NCBI GenBank assembly: GCA_910587055.1
Contig: CAJUKY010000042.1
Span: forward strand, 1-6,458
Length of the DNA: 6,458 nucleotides
Direction of reading: 5' to 3'
Origin: Candidatus Gastranaerophilales bacterium
GTDB lineage: Bacteria; Cyanobacteriota; Vampirovibrionia; Gastranaerophilales; Gastranaerophilaceae
Shown here: positions 1-5,978 of the stretch, piece after piece
How positions within the stretch are numbered: the stretch's first letter is position 1
Layout: each line of letters opens with the position of its first letter
The notes under the pieces: model-generated
Database searches by the model: none
Seen by the model: only the letters and a program-made list of their open reading frames with translations
What the model was told of the DNA's origin: nothing
Program-made: the position numbers and the translations under genes

Positions 1-1549
1 CTCTCTGCTGAATTTTTGTAATAATCGGCGCATATGTAGACGGACGGCCGATTCCGTATTCTTCAAGCTGCTTTACAAGCGATGCTTCAGAAAACCTTGC
101 AGGAGGCTGTGTAAAGTGCTGTTTCGGGTCAAGCTTTATAAATTCAAGCACATCCCCTTCTTTTAAATCGGGGAATTTTTTCTGTTCTTCCGCTTCATCA
201 TCGGTATAAACCTTTAAAAAGCCGTCAAATTCAACCTTTGAAGAACCTATCTTGAAAATATAATCGTTTGCTTCAATATCAACGGTGTGATTTTTAATTC
301 TGGCATTTTCCATCTGTGATGCCATAAACCTTGACCAGATAAGTTTATAAAGTTTATACTGCTCTGCCGTTAAATATTTTTTAATGCTCTCCGGCGTTCT
401 TTCAATATATGAAGGACGAATGGCTTCGTGTGCATCCTGAACATTTTTCTTTTTACCCTTGTTGTAATCGTTTGGCTCTTTCGGGTAATATTTTTCACCG
501 AAATTATAAGTAATGTATTCTTTAGCGGCATCCCTTGCATCATCGGATATTCTGACAGAGTCCGTTCTCATATAAGTAATTAAGCCTATTGCGCCTTCTT
601 CGCCAAGTTCAATACCCTCATAGAGCTTTTGCGCTATCTGCATGGTCTTTGATACGCCGTAACCGAGTTTTGAACTTGCTTCTCTCTGGAGAGTGGATGT
701 AATAAAAGGCGCCTGCGGTTTTCTTTGGGAATCTCTTGTTGTAATTTTTGAAACCTGATATTTCGCAGACTCCAGCTCTTTTAAGATTTTATCAACCTCA
801 TCCTTATTTGCGATGTTGATTTTTTCATCCTTGCTGCCGGATTTTCTGCGGGATAATTCCGCTAAAAATTGAAAACCGTCTTTAGCTAAAAGCGCATCAA
901 TGCTCCAGTATTCAACGGGCACAAATGCTTCAATTTCAGCCTCGCGCTCGCAAATCATACGGAGCGCAACAGATTGCACGCGGCCTGCTGACAGTCTGTA
1001 ATTTCTTAATTTTTCCCACAAAATGGGGCTTATTTTAAAACCTACAAGCCTGTCCAGAATTTGTCTTGTCTGCTGGGCTTTAACCTTCAGCATATCAATG
1101 TCGCGGTAGTTTGCAACCGCATCCTTTATGGCTTTCGGAGTAATTTCGTTAAAAACTATACGGTAAATCTTATCTTCAGGCACCTTCAAAACTTCTTTAA
1201 CATGCCATGCAATAGCCTCTCCCTCACGGTCAGGATCGGATGCAAGGTAGATGCGGCTTGCATTTTTTGCCATTTTGTTTAAATTATCAACCACTTTTTG
1301 TTTTTCAGGGATTATGGAAAATGTTGCTTTAAAATCATTGTCAACATCAAACCCGAGGCCCTTCGGCGGCAAATCTCTGATGTGCCCGTAACTTGCCTCA
1401 ATTACATAATCATTCCCTAAAATCTTTTTAATGGTTTTTGATTTTGCGGGAGACTCTACTATTACAAGCGCTTTTCCTTTTGTATCCGCTGCTTTTGCCT
1501 TAGTTTCCGTTTTTGCTGCTGTTTTTTTTGTAGTTGTTTTTGCTGCCAT
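1..1549 (-). CDS. topA: DNA topoisomerase I (type IA), N-terminal 516 residues, cut by the window edge
   Basis: Type IA topoisomerase that relaxes negative supercoils by cutting one strand through a 5'-phosphotyrosine. Visible in order: a Toprim domain opening with LVIVESPAKSKT (catalytic acid E32) and carrying DPDREGEAIAWH (D105, D107, E109); QTRQILDRLVGFK; LSAGRVQSVALR (R190); the active-site ITYMRTDS (Y326); QDAHEAIRPS (H374); and GIGRPSTYA (R502). All key residues are intact. The end of the core and any C-terminal zinc ribbons lie outside the window. The first ~26 residues are a Lys/Ala/Thr-rich tail ahead of the Toprim fold. The ATG at 1549 is forced because an in-frame TAA lies two codons upstream; the best Shine-Dalgarno, AAAGGA (1565-1570), is 15 nt away, rather far. 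It lies 71 nt downstream of dprA, a common pairing, and may have its own promoter inside dprA. Confidence 0.98.
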   Translation of the reverse strand, partial: MAAKTTTKKTAAKTETKAKAADTKGKALVIVESPAKSKTIKKILGNDYVIEASYGHIRDLPPKGLGFDVDNDFKATFSIIPEKQKVVDNLNKMAKNASRIYLASDPDREGEAIAWHVKEVLKVPEDKIYRIVFNEITPKAIKDAVANYRDIDMLKVKAQQTRQILDRLVGFKISPILWEKLRNYRLSAGRVQSVALRMICEREAEIEAFVPVEYWSIDALLAKDGFQFLAELSRRKSGSKDEKINIANKDEVDKILKELESAKYQVSKITTRDSQRKPQAPFITSTLQREASSKLGYGVSKTMQIAQKLYEGIELGEEGAIGLITYMRTDSVRISDDARDAAKEYITYNFGEKYYPKEPNDYNKGKKKNVQDAHEAIRPSYIERTPESIKKYLTAEQYKLYKLIWSRFMASQMENARIKNHTVDIEANDYIFKIGSSKVEFDGFLKVYTDDEAEEQKKFPDLKEGDVLEFIKLDPKQHFTQPPARFSEASLVKQLEEYGIGRPSTYAPIITKIQQR

Positions 1550-1620
1550 ATATCTTTAATCAATTCCTTTTATTTTTTAAAGAAACCGGCCTGTAAAACC
1601 GATTTTTACCCCTTTAACAT

Positions 1621-2730
1621 CTAGCCTGAAATAAAATAATTCCCTCCGGCTTGTTTTATTAAACCCTTAAGTTCCATTGATGTCAAGTTCGCCATTAAAT
1701 CACCCGTCTTGATATTTAATTTTTGGCCCAAAGTCTCCATATTCTGCGCTTCTGTGGCAATTATCTCATAAATCTCTTTTTCAATTCCATCAAGGCAAAG
1801 TTCTTCTCTTTCAATGGTTTCAGCTTCCCACCCCAGAGCCTCAAGAACATCATCGGAATTTGTAACCATTGAAGCACCGTTTTTTAAAAGGTAATAAATC
1901 CCTTCTGTATTAGGATTTGAGATAAGACCCGGCATACACATTAATTCGCGGTTAAAATCAAGCGTGAGCTTTGCGCTGATCATAGCGCCCGATTTCATCC
2001 TTGCTTCCGCAACAACCGTCCCGTAAGACATCCCGACCACAATTCTGTTTCTTAAAGGAAACTGGTACGCCATAGGAGGTGTTTTATAAGGATATTCGCT
2101 GAATATCAGCCCGCCGCCGTTTTCAATTTCAAAATACAATTTTTTATTTGAAGAAGGGTAGGTAAATTCAAACCCCGAACCTATTACCCCTATTGTTTTT
2201 AAGCCGTTTTCAAGGGCGCTTTTATGGCTTCTTGCGTCAATTCCTTCCGCTAACCCTGAAACCACAACAATATCAGAGCCCTTTAACCCCGAAATTATAC
2301 CATGGAGAGCTTCTTTAGCATTTATTGATGCTTTCCTTGATCCCACAAATGCAATTGTTTTGTTAAAATTTATCCCGTCAAAGCTGCCCTTATAATAAAG
2401 CATTAAAGGAAAATCAGGAATATTTTTCAGCATTTCGGGATATTTTTCATCTTCATATGTAATATATTTAATATTATATTTTTCTGCGGTGCTTAAAAAA
2501 TCTTCACAAACTTTATCGGGGTCAATTTCATCTCTTTTTTTAAGAAAATCCCTCGGGATGGTGATTTCCCCATCGCAAAATTCAGACAGCCCCTTTAAAT
2601 CTTCCTTGCCTGCATTAAAAGTTTTTTCAATATCAAAATTAAAATATTCAAACAGTTTAGCCTTGAAAAGAGGGTTTGAAATGCACAAATTGCTCATTGC
2701 AAGATAATATTTATCAGAAAAATCAAGCAT
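1621..2730 (-). CDS. dprA: DNA-processing protein DprA (Smf family)
   Basis: Cytoplasmic single-strand DNA-binding protein that, in characterised relatives, protects incoming DNA and loads RecA during natural transformation. Numbered from the chosen start, the Rossmann core carries VGSR (129-132), SGLAEGID (158-165), GSGFEFTYP, the LRNRIV segment (226-231), a SGAMIS motif (247-252) and MPG (266-268), all DprA hallmarks. Residues 1 to ~75 look like the usual helical N-terminal domain. The last ~65 residues (IEKEIYEII to GNYFISG) fit the C-terminal winged helix. At 369 residues it is normal full length. I chose the ATG at 2730: AGAGG at 2737-2741 is 6 nt upstream of it, whereas it abuts the ATG at 2736, which would add Met-Lys. 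The start overlaps the TPR gene's stop by 8 nt, implying translational coupling. DprA alone does not prove competence; no com genes are in view. Confidence 0.97.
   Translation of the reverse strand: MLDFSDKYYLAMSNLCISNPLFKAKLFEYFNFDIEKTFNAGKEDLKGLSEFCDGEITIPRDFLKKRDEIDPDKVCEDFLSTAEKYNIKYITYEDEKYPEMLKNIPDFPLMLYYKGSFDGINFNKTIAFVGSRKASINAKEALHGIISGLKGSDIVVVSGLAEGIDARSHKSALENGLKTIGVIGSGFEFTYPSSNKKLYFEIENGGGLIFSEYPYKTPPMAYQFPLRNRIVVGMSYGTVVAEARMKSGAMISAKLTLDFNRELMCMPGLISNPNTEGIYYLLKNGASMVTNSDDVLEALGWEAETIEREELCLDGIEKEIYEIIATEAQNMETLGQKLNIKTGDLMANLTSMELKGLIKQAGGNYFISG
1658..1686 (-). promoter_or_regulatory. Candidate sigma70-type promoter for topA inside the 3' end of dprA
   Basis: On the minus strand a perfect -35 hexamer TTGACA (1681-1686) is followed by exactly 17 nt and a -10 hexamer TTTAAT (1658-1663; 5 of 6 consensus bases). 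Transcription would start near 1650 and give topA a leader of about 100 nt. The site lies within codons near the dprA C-terminus, so it also encodes protein and could be chance, but 11 of 12 consensus bases with ideal spacing, one gene upstream of topA, makes it credible. Inference from sequence only. Confidence 0.5.
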
Positions 2731-3724
2731 CTTCATCCTCTTCTAAATCATCAATATCCTCATCAAAATCTTCTTCTTCATCCGGTTTATCTTCCTTGAT
2801 TTCAGGACAATCCCTCAATTCTTTCATAACGGCAAATTTATCAAAGCTTAAAGTTTCTTCATTTTTAAGCGCCGATTCAAGACACTTTTTATATTTAGCC
2901 AAATCACCCTTTAATTCATAAATTTTAGAATAAAGGAAATAAAAATCCCCGTTTTCGCCTGAATTTTCCTTCATTTCATCCAGAACCGCAGCCGCCGTTT
3001 CAATATCATTCAGTTTTAAATACAACTGCACCAGTAATTTATAAGCTTCTTTATCCTTAGGATTTTTTTCAACCGTCAAATTCAGCATTATTACTGCGTT
3101 TTCAATATCCCCTTTTTCGTAAAAAATCTGCCCGAGGTTAAAATACGCCCATGAATAATCCCCCGAAAGCTGAACCACCTTTTTGTATTCTTCAACAGCC
3201 TTATCAATTTCGCCTGTTTTATGATACATATTTGCAAGGTGAAAATGCGCAAAATAATCCCCGAAATTGTATTCAATAGCCTTTTTAAAGCATTTTATCG
3301 CGTTTTCCGTATCTCCTCTTTTAGAAAGCAAACATCCTATGCAAAAAAATGAATTCGAATCATCGGATTCAAGGCATATAACCCTTTTAAACTGCATTAG
3401 CGCTTCATCATCCTGCCCCAGATTCTCATATGCAAGAGCAAGATTATAGATAAAATCAGGTTCATCCTCTTTTAATTCGGCAGCTTTTTTGTAAGATTCA
3501 AGTGCAAATTTAAACTGCTTTAATTTTTCCCAGCATATTCCCATATTAAAATGAAGATTTGCATCATTCGGGAAAGTATTCACAAGATAATTTAAATGTT
3601 TCAGCGCCATGGAATCAAACCCCATATCAAGGCACATAACGGCAATTTCACGTCTTGCCTGAAAATTTTCGGGGTCATTTTCTATTGTTTTTTTTAAATT
3701 TTCAAACCTTTGAACATCATTCAT
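2723..3724 (-). CDS. TPR-repeat protein with acidic C-terminal tail, function unknown
   Basis: A 333-residue protein built almost entirely of tetratricopeptide repeats. Eight consecutive units, nearly all exactly 34 residues, can be laid out from about residue 20 to 292 (starting near 20, 54, 88, 122, 156, 190, 224 and 259). They show the usual pattern: small and aromatic residues in helix A (for example YNLALAYENLG, YFNLGQIFYEKG) and an A-hydrophobic-x-x-aromatic pattern in helix B (AVEEYKKVV). Eight units make a full superhelical turn, so it is probably a peptide- or protein-binding scaffold. No signal peptide or membrane segment is visible, so it is likely cytoplasmic. Residues 311-333 are an acidic tail, 17 of 23 Asp/Glu. 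The ATG at 3724 has a weak Shine-Dalgarno (CAGGC, 3731-3735) 14 nt after the previous stop. It overlaps dprA. The partner and role cannot be read from sequence. Confidence 0.9.
   Translation of the reverse strand: MNDVQRFENLKKTIENDPENFQARREIAVMCLDMGFDSMALKHLNYLVNTFPNDANLHFNMGICWEKLKQFKFALESYKKAAELKEDEPDFIYNLALAYENLGQDDEALMQFKRVICLESDDSNSFFCIGCLLSKRGDTENAIKCFKKAIEYNFGDYFAHFHLANMYHKTGEIDKAVEEYKKVVQLSGDYSWAYFNLGQIFYEKGDIENAVIMLNLTVEKNPKDKEAYKLLVQLYLKLNDIETAAAVLDEMKENSGENGDFYFLYSKIYELKGDLAKYKKCLESALKNEETLSFDKFAVMKELRDCPEIKEDKPDEEEDFDEDIDDLEEDEDA
2737..2741 (-). promoter_or_regulatory. Ribosome binding site deciding the dprA start
   Basis: AGAGG lies inside the last Glu/Asp codons of the TPR gene. 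It is 6 nt from the ATG at 2730 but directly adjacent to the ATG at 2736, so it favours the downstream start. Ribosomes finishing the TPR gene at 2723 pass over it, consistent with coupled translation. Confidence 0.6.
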
Positions 3725-3738
3725 TAAAAAGCCTGTTT

Positions 3739-4170
3739 TTATATATTTACATCGTCATGGTCGCTAACGGCGTCAAGGTCTAAAATACTTCCTTCAATGG
3801 CATCTTCATCAGAATCTGCAGGAGCATCGGCATCCTGTACAATCTTTTCTATAACAAGCTGTGCCATATCAAGGGCTACTTTCTGTCTTGTTTTTTCATC
3901 ACACCGCTCTAACATCTGAATGGCTGTTCTCACCGTAGCATCAAGGTCATACCATCTGTTTGTGCCCTTCTGGATAAGCCCGTCTTCCACAGCACCCACA
4001 ATATCCTCAATATTTGAAAATTCATTATTATTAATATTGTGCTCAATAATTACTTTAATCAAATTCAGTGCAACAGCAATCTGGCTTGCATCGTCCGAAT
4101 TTGCAAGAGTACGCATAGACATTGAAAGAACAGGGTCCTTATCATACCAGCGAGAGTAATACTCATTCAT
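3739..4170 (-). CDS. Uncharacterised small protein with duplicated RWYDxD motif and acidic tail
   Basis: A 143-residue protein I cannot assign to a named family. It consists of two related ~40-residue segments, residues 6-45 and 71-110, which align without gaps with 12 identities (R, W, Y, D, D, then L, D, V, A, L, I, E at matching positions). Each starts with RWYDxD and continues as predicted amphipathic helix ending in a hydrophobic I/V-I-E stretch. A linker (46-70) joins them. Residues 113-143 are an acidic tail, 12 of 31 Asp/Glu with no Lys or Arg. There are no transmembrane segments or signal peptide, and only one Cys (C90), so it is probably a soluble helical protein. I chose the ATG at 4170 because AGGAG sits 8 nt upstream; the longer reading from 4215 would overlap fixX and lacks such a site. 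It lies between fixX (22 nt) and the TPR gene (14 nt), so co-expression is likely. Confidence 0.85.
   Translation of the reverse strand: MNEYYSRWYDKDPVLSMSMRTLANSDDASQIAVALNLIKVIIEHNINNNEFSNIEDIVGAVEDGLIQKGTNRWYDLDATVRTAIQMLERCDEKTRQKVALDMAQLVIEKIVQDADAPADSDEDAIEGSILDLDAVSDHDDVNI
3841..4155 (-). repeat. Internal duplication encoded in the small RWYDxD protein
   Basis: The two repeat units span 4036-4155 (residues 6-45) and 3841-3960 (residues 71-110), offset by 65 residues. Matching pairs are R7/R72, W8/W73, Y9/Y74, D10/D75, D12/D77, L22/L87, D26/D91, V33/V98, A34/A99, L35/L100, I42/I107 and E43/E108. The similarity is at protein level, which indicates an old duplication rather than a recent tandem copy. 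Confidence 0.75.
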
Positions 4171-4178
4171 GTTGTTTT

Positions 4179-4183
4179 CTCCT
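4179..4183 (-). promoter_or_regulatory. Ribosome binding site deciding the start of the RWYDxD protein
   Basis: A canonical AGGAG lies 8 nt before the ATG at 4170. It sits in the 22-nt gap after the fixX stop (4193), which argues against the longer reading frame from 4215. Confidence 0.8.
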
Positions 4184-4192
4184 AAAAAAGCG

Positions 4193-4507
4193 TTATGTGA
4201 ACTTATATATAACACCGCAGCCGGCTTTAGGGTATCTCCAGTCTATAGCCCCGTACGGACAGGCAATTTTACATGCTCCGCACTCAAGGCAATTTTCATA
4301 CTCTACGGTTATACAATCTATTGTACCATTATTTTCGGAATTATTTTCCGCATTTTGGCCTGAAACGTTCTCCTTGTATACATTTGCAGGGCAAATATTT
4401 AAACAAACCCTATCTTCACAAACTTTGCAAATCTCCTGATTTAAAATAAGATGAGAACATTCATCCGTATTATATTTAACATTTATAAGTTTTTTTTCTA
4501 TATCCAC
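4193..4507 (-). CDS. fixX: Ferredoxin-like protein of the FixX/EtfX family, two-cluster type
   Basis: A 104-residue iron-sulfur protein that should shuttle electrons between an electron-transfer flavoprotein and the FixC quinone-reducing subunit. The C-terminal half has the classical motif C73-x2-C76-x2-C79-x3-C83-P (CLECGACKIACP), followed by the FixX-type ending AIDWRYPKAGCGVIYKF, closely comparable to the E. coli FixX end as I remember it. A second set, C27-x2-C30-x4-C35-x3-C39-P, precedes it, so two [4Fe-4S] clusters are likely, as in characterised EtfX. An Asn/Glu-rich insertion occupies residues ~47-61. It has 11 Cys in total. The start is GTG at 4507: there is no in-frame ATG or TTG nearby, AGGAG (4521-4525) is 13 nt upstream, and the N-terminus aligns with known FixX. 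It lies 53 nt after fixC. Gene symbol by homology; the EtfAB partners are outside the window. Confidence 0.87.
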   Translation of the reverse strand: MDIEKKLINVKYNTDECSHLILNQEICKVCEDRVCLNICPANVYKENVSGQNAENNSENNGTIDCITVEYENCLECGACKIACPYGAIDWRYPKAGCGVIYKFT

Positions 4508-4520
4508 TTTAGTCTGAAAT

Positions 4521-4525
4521 CTCCT
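4521..4525 (-). promoter_or_regulatory. Ribosome binding site of fixX with a long spacer to a GTG start
   Basis: A full AGGAG lies 13 nt upstream of the GTG at 4507, longer than the usual 5-9 nt. The intervening triplets in frame are not ATG, GTG or TTG, and the next Met-like codon would remove conserved sequence, so GTG remains the best start. The combination predicts modest initiation. Confidence 0.5.
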
Positions 4526-4560
4526 AATAACAAAGGATTTTGCCCCTTTTAAAATATATT

Positions 4561-5904
4561 TTAAAACATAATATCAAAAAATAGTCTTAAAAAAGCCTTA
4601 AAATCTCTGAAAAGTTCTAAGATGCTTCTTTCAAAGAAAATTTTCCTGAAAAACTTCGTAAATTTTTTCTTCTTATCAACATTATCCACCGTATGAAGCA
4701 TTTCGAAAAATTCACCCATTTTATCAGGATAATATTTAAGGATGGAATTCTTCCTTAAATACATAGTTTCAACCACATTTCTGTATGACTTCATATCTTT
4801 TAACACAAAGCTGTTTCTTAACTTTTCTTCATATGTTTTTAAAATATTATGGTCATATTTTTCTAAATTTAAAGCTATTATTGCAGTTTCGCCTGCCAGC
4901 CTGCCGGATTCAATCGCAAAATTCGTTCCTTCAAAATGGGCGCTGTTGATAAGCCCTGCAGCATCTCCTGTTATCATCACCCCGTTTGCATAAAGCTTAG
5001 AAAGGTGATTATAGCCGTATTCAGGTATCATATGCGCCGAATACTCATTCATTTCAGCCCCTGCAATTAATCTCTTTACAACAGGATGACTTTTAAATTT
5101 TTCTAAAACTTCATAGGGTTTCATTTTATAAAGCGTTAAATCTTCAAGAGAAATTCCCAAGCCCAGCGAAATTGTATCTTTGAAAGTATACAAAAACCCT
5201 ATTGCAAAAGGCGTTACAGGATGTTTTTTCTTTTTTTCCGTTAAATAAAAACCAGATAAACCCCCGAAAAATTCATACATTGCGCCCTCATTTGTATCAG
5301 GCTCAAGGTTAAATCTTTCTTCTAAAATCTTTTTATCGAGCTTATAAGTTTCCTTAACAGAAAGCACCATATCTTTAGGAAAATATTCCTTGCGAAGCCC
5401 GATATCCTTACTTAAAAGCGAATTTACACCGTCCGCTAAAATTACAACGGGCGCAAAATACTTTTCCTGCTCGGTTTTTACCCCTACAACAGAACCGTTT
5501 TTATATATTAATTTTTTAACAAGAGTCCTCGGAGCAAAATAAACACCCTCTTTTTTAGCCTCTTCAACAAGCCATGCATCAAATTTCGGCCGCATGACAG
5601 TAGCCGTTGAATTATCCGTCAGAGCTGAAGATTTAATATCGACAGACCCTGAATCATTTAAAAAAGAATATGTATGATTAACAATAAAGCGCTCATAAGG
5701 CGCCTTATTAAAGCTTTCAGGCAGAATCGACTTTATTGAATTCAAATATACCGCTCCACCGAACATATTTTTCGTGCCTGCTTTATCGGAACGTTCAATA
5801 ACTACAACGCTTTTGCCCCCTCTTTTTAAAGTCAAAGCGGCGCTTATTCCCGCAGGGCCTGCCCCTACAACTATCGCATCAATATTGAATTTATCTTTCT
5901 CCAT
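4561..5904 (-). CDS. fixC: FAD-dependent oxidoreductase, FixC / ETF-quinone oxidoreductase family
   Basis: A 447-residue flavoprotein, close to the ~430 residues usual for FixC. It should accept electrons from an electron-transfer flavoprotein, with FixX, and pass them to quinone or another low-potential-linked acceptor at the membrane. Visible: the dinucleotide-binding loop VVGAGPAGISAA (12-23) with the ribose-binding acid E37 in VIER; the FixC-type NMFGGAVY (46-53); MRPKFDAWL; ILADGVNSLL (155-164); and the second FAD motif ITGDAAGLIN (311-320), followed by HFEGTNFAIESG. It contains no cysteine, consistent with the clusters being on the separate FixX. Residues 411-447 are a basic, aromatic tail (11 Lys/Arg and 11 Phe in 37), a likely peripheral membrane contact. 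First gene of the operon. The ATG at 5904 has no Shine-Dalgarno and lies about 10 nt after a strong -10 box, so translation may be leaderless. Geranylgeranyl-reductase-like flavoproteins share the fold, but adjacent fixX favours FixC. Confidence 0.88.
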   Translation of the reverse strand: MEKDKFNIDAIVVGAGPAGISAALTLKRGGKSVVVIERSDKAGTKNMFGGAVYLNSIKSILPESFNKAPYERFIVNHTYSFLNDSGSVDIKSSALTDNSTATVMRPKFDAWLVEEAKKEGVYFAPRTLVKKLIYKNGSVVGVKTEQEKYFAPVVILADGVNSLLSKDIGLRKEYFPKDMVLSVKETYKLDKKILEERFNLEPDTNEGAMYEFFGGLSGFYLTEKKKKHPVTPFAIGFLYTFKDTISLGLGISLEDLTLYKMKPYEVLEKFKSHPVVKRLIAGAEMNEYSAHMIPEYGYNHLSKLYANGVMITGDAAGLINSAHFEGTNFAIESGRLAGETAIIALNLEKYDHNILKTYEEKLRNSFVLKDMKSYRNVVETMYLRKNSILKYYPDKMGEFFEMLHTVDNVDKKKKFTKFFRKIFFERSILELFRDFKAFLRLFFDIMF

Positions 5905-5914
5905 AATAAAATCA

Positions 5915-5943
5915 ATTATACAATCAATAAAACATTATTACAA
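5915..5943 (-). promoter_or_regulatory. Sigma70-type promoter of the fixC operon
   Basis: On the minus strand, -35 TTGTAA (5938-5943; 4 of 6 consensus) is separated by 17 nt from a perfect -10 TATAAT (5915-5920). Only 10 nt lie between the -10 box and the fixC ATG at 5904, so the expected start site is near 5908 and the leader would be about 2-5 nt. It is the best-formed promoter upstream of the whole minus-strand gene cluster. Confidence 0.65.
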
Positions 5944-5948
5944 TTAAG

Positions 5949-5978
5949 TTACGCAGGCTAATATTTTTATGATAATAT
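5949..5978 (+). promoter_or_regulatory. Tentative alaS promoter with extended -10
   Basis: An extended -10 (TG at 5970-5971, one base, then TAATAT at 5973-5978) could start transcription near 5985 and give a ~31-nt leader. No good -35 is present; TTACGC at 5949-5954 is poor. The site overlaps a direct repeat of TAATATTT (5959-5966 and 5973-5980). Nothing resembling a T-box leader fits in this space. Confidence 0.35.

Noticed and set aside
1593..1609. Small inverted repeat GTAAAA-5 nt-TTTTAC between dprA and topA, considered as a terminator or attenuator.
   Set aside because: The stem is six mostly A-T pairs with no following T-run on the minus strand, so it is too weak for an intrinsic terminator.
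2489..2921. Two plus-strand frames with Ser-rich sequence across the dprA/TPR junction.
   Set aside because: The poly-Ser arises from reading Glu/Asp codons of the acidic tail on the opposite strand; there is no ribosome binding site or domain.
4171..4215. Longer reading of the RWYDxD protein from an ATG at 4215.
   Set aside because: It would overlap the end of fixX and lacks a Shine-Dalgarno, while the ATG at 4170 has a perfect AGGAG 8 nt upstream and begins the conserved-looking region.
4531..4560. Short hairpin AAAGG-8 nt-CCTTT in the fixC-fixX gap.
   Set aside because: A five-pair stem in AT-rich DNA is expected by chance and has no T-run or other supporting signal.
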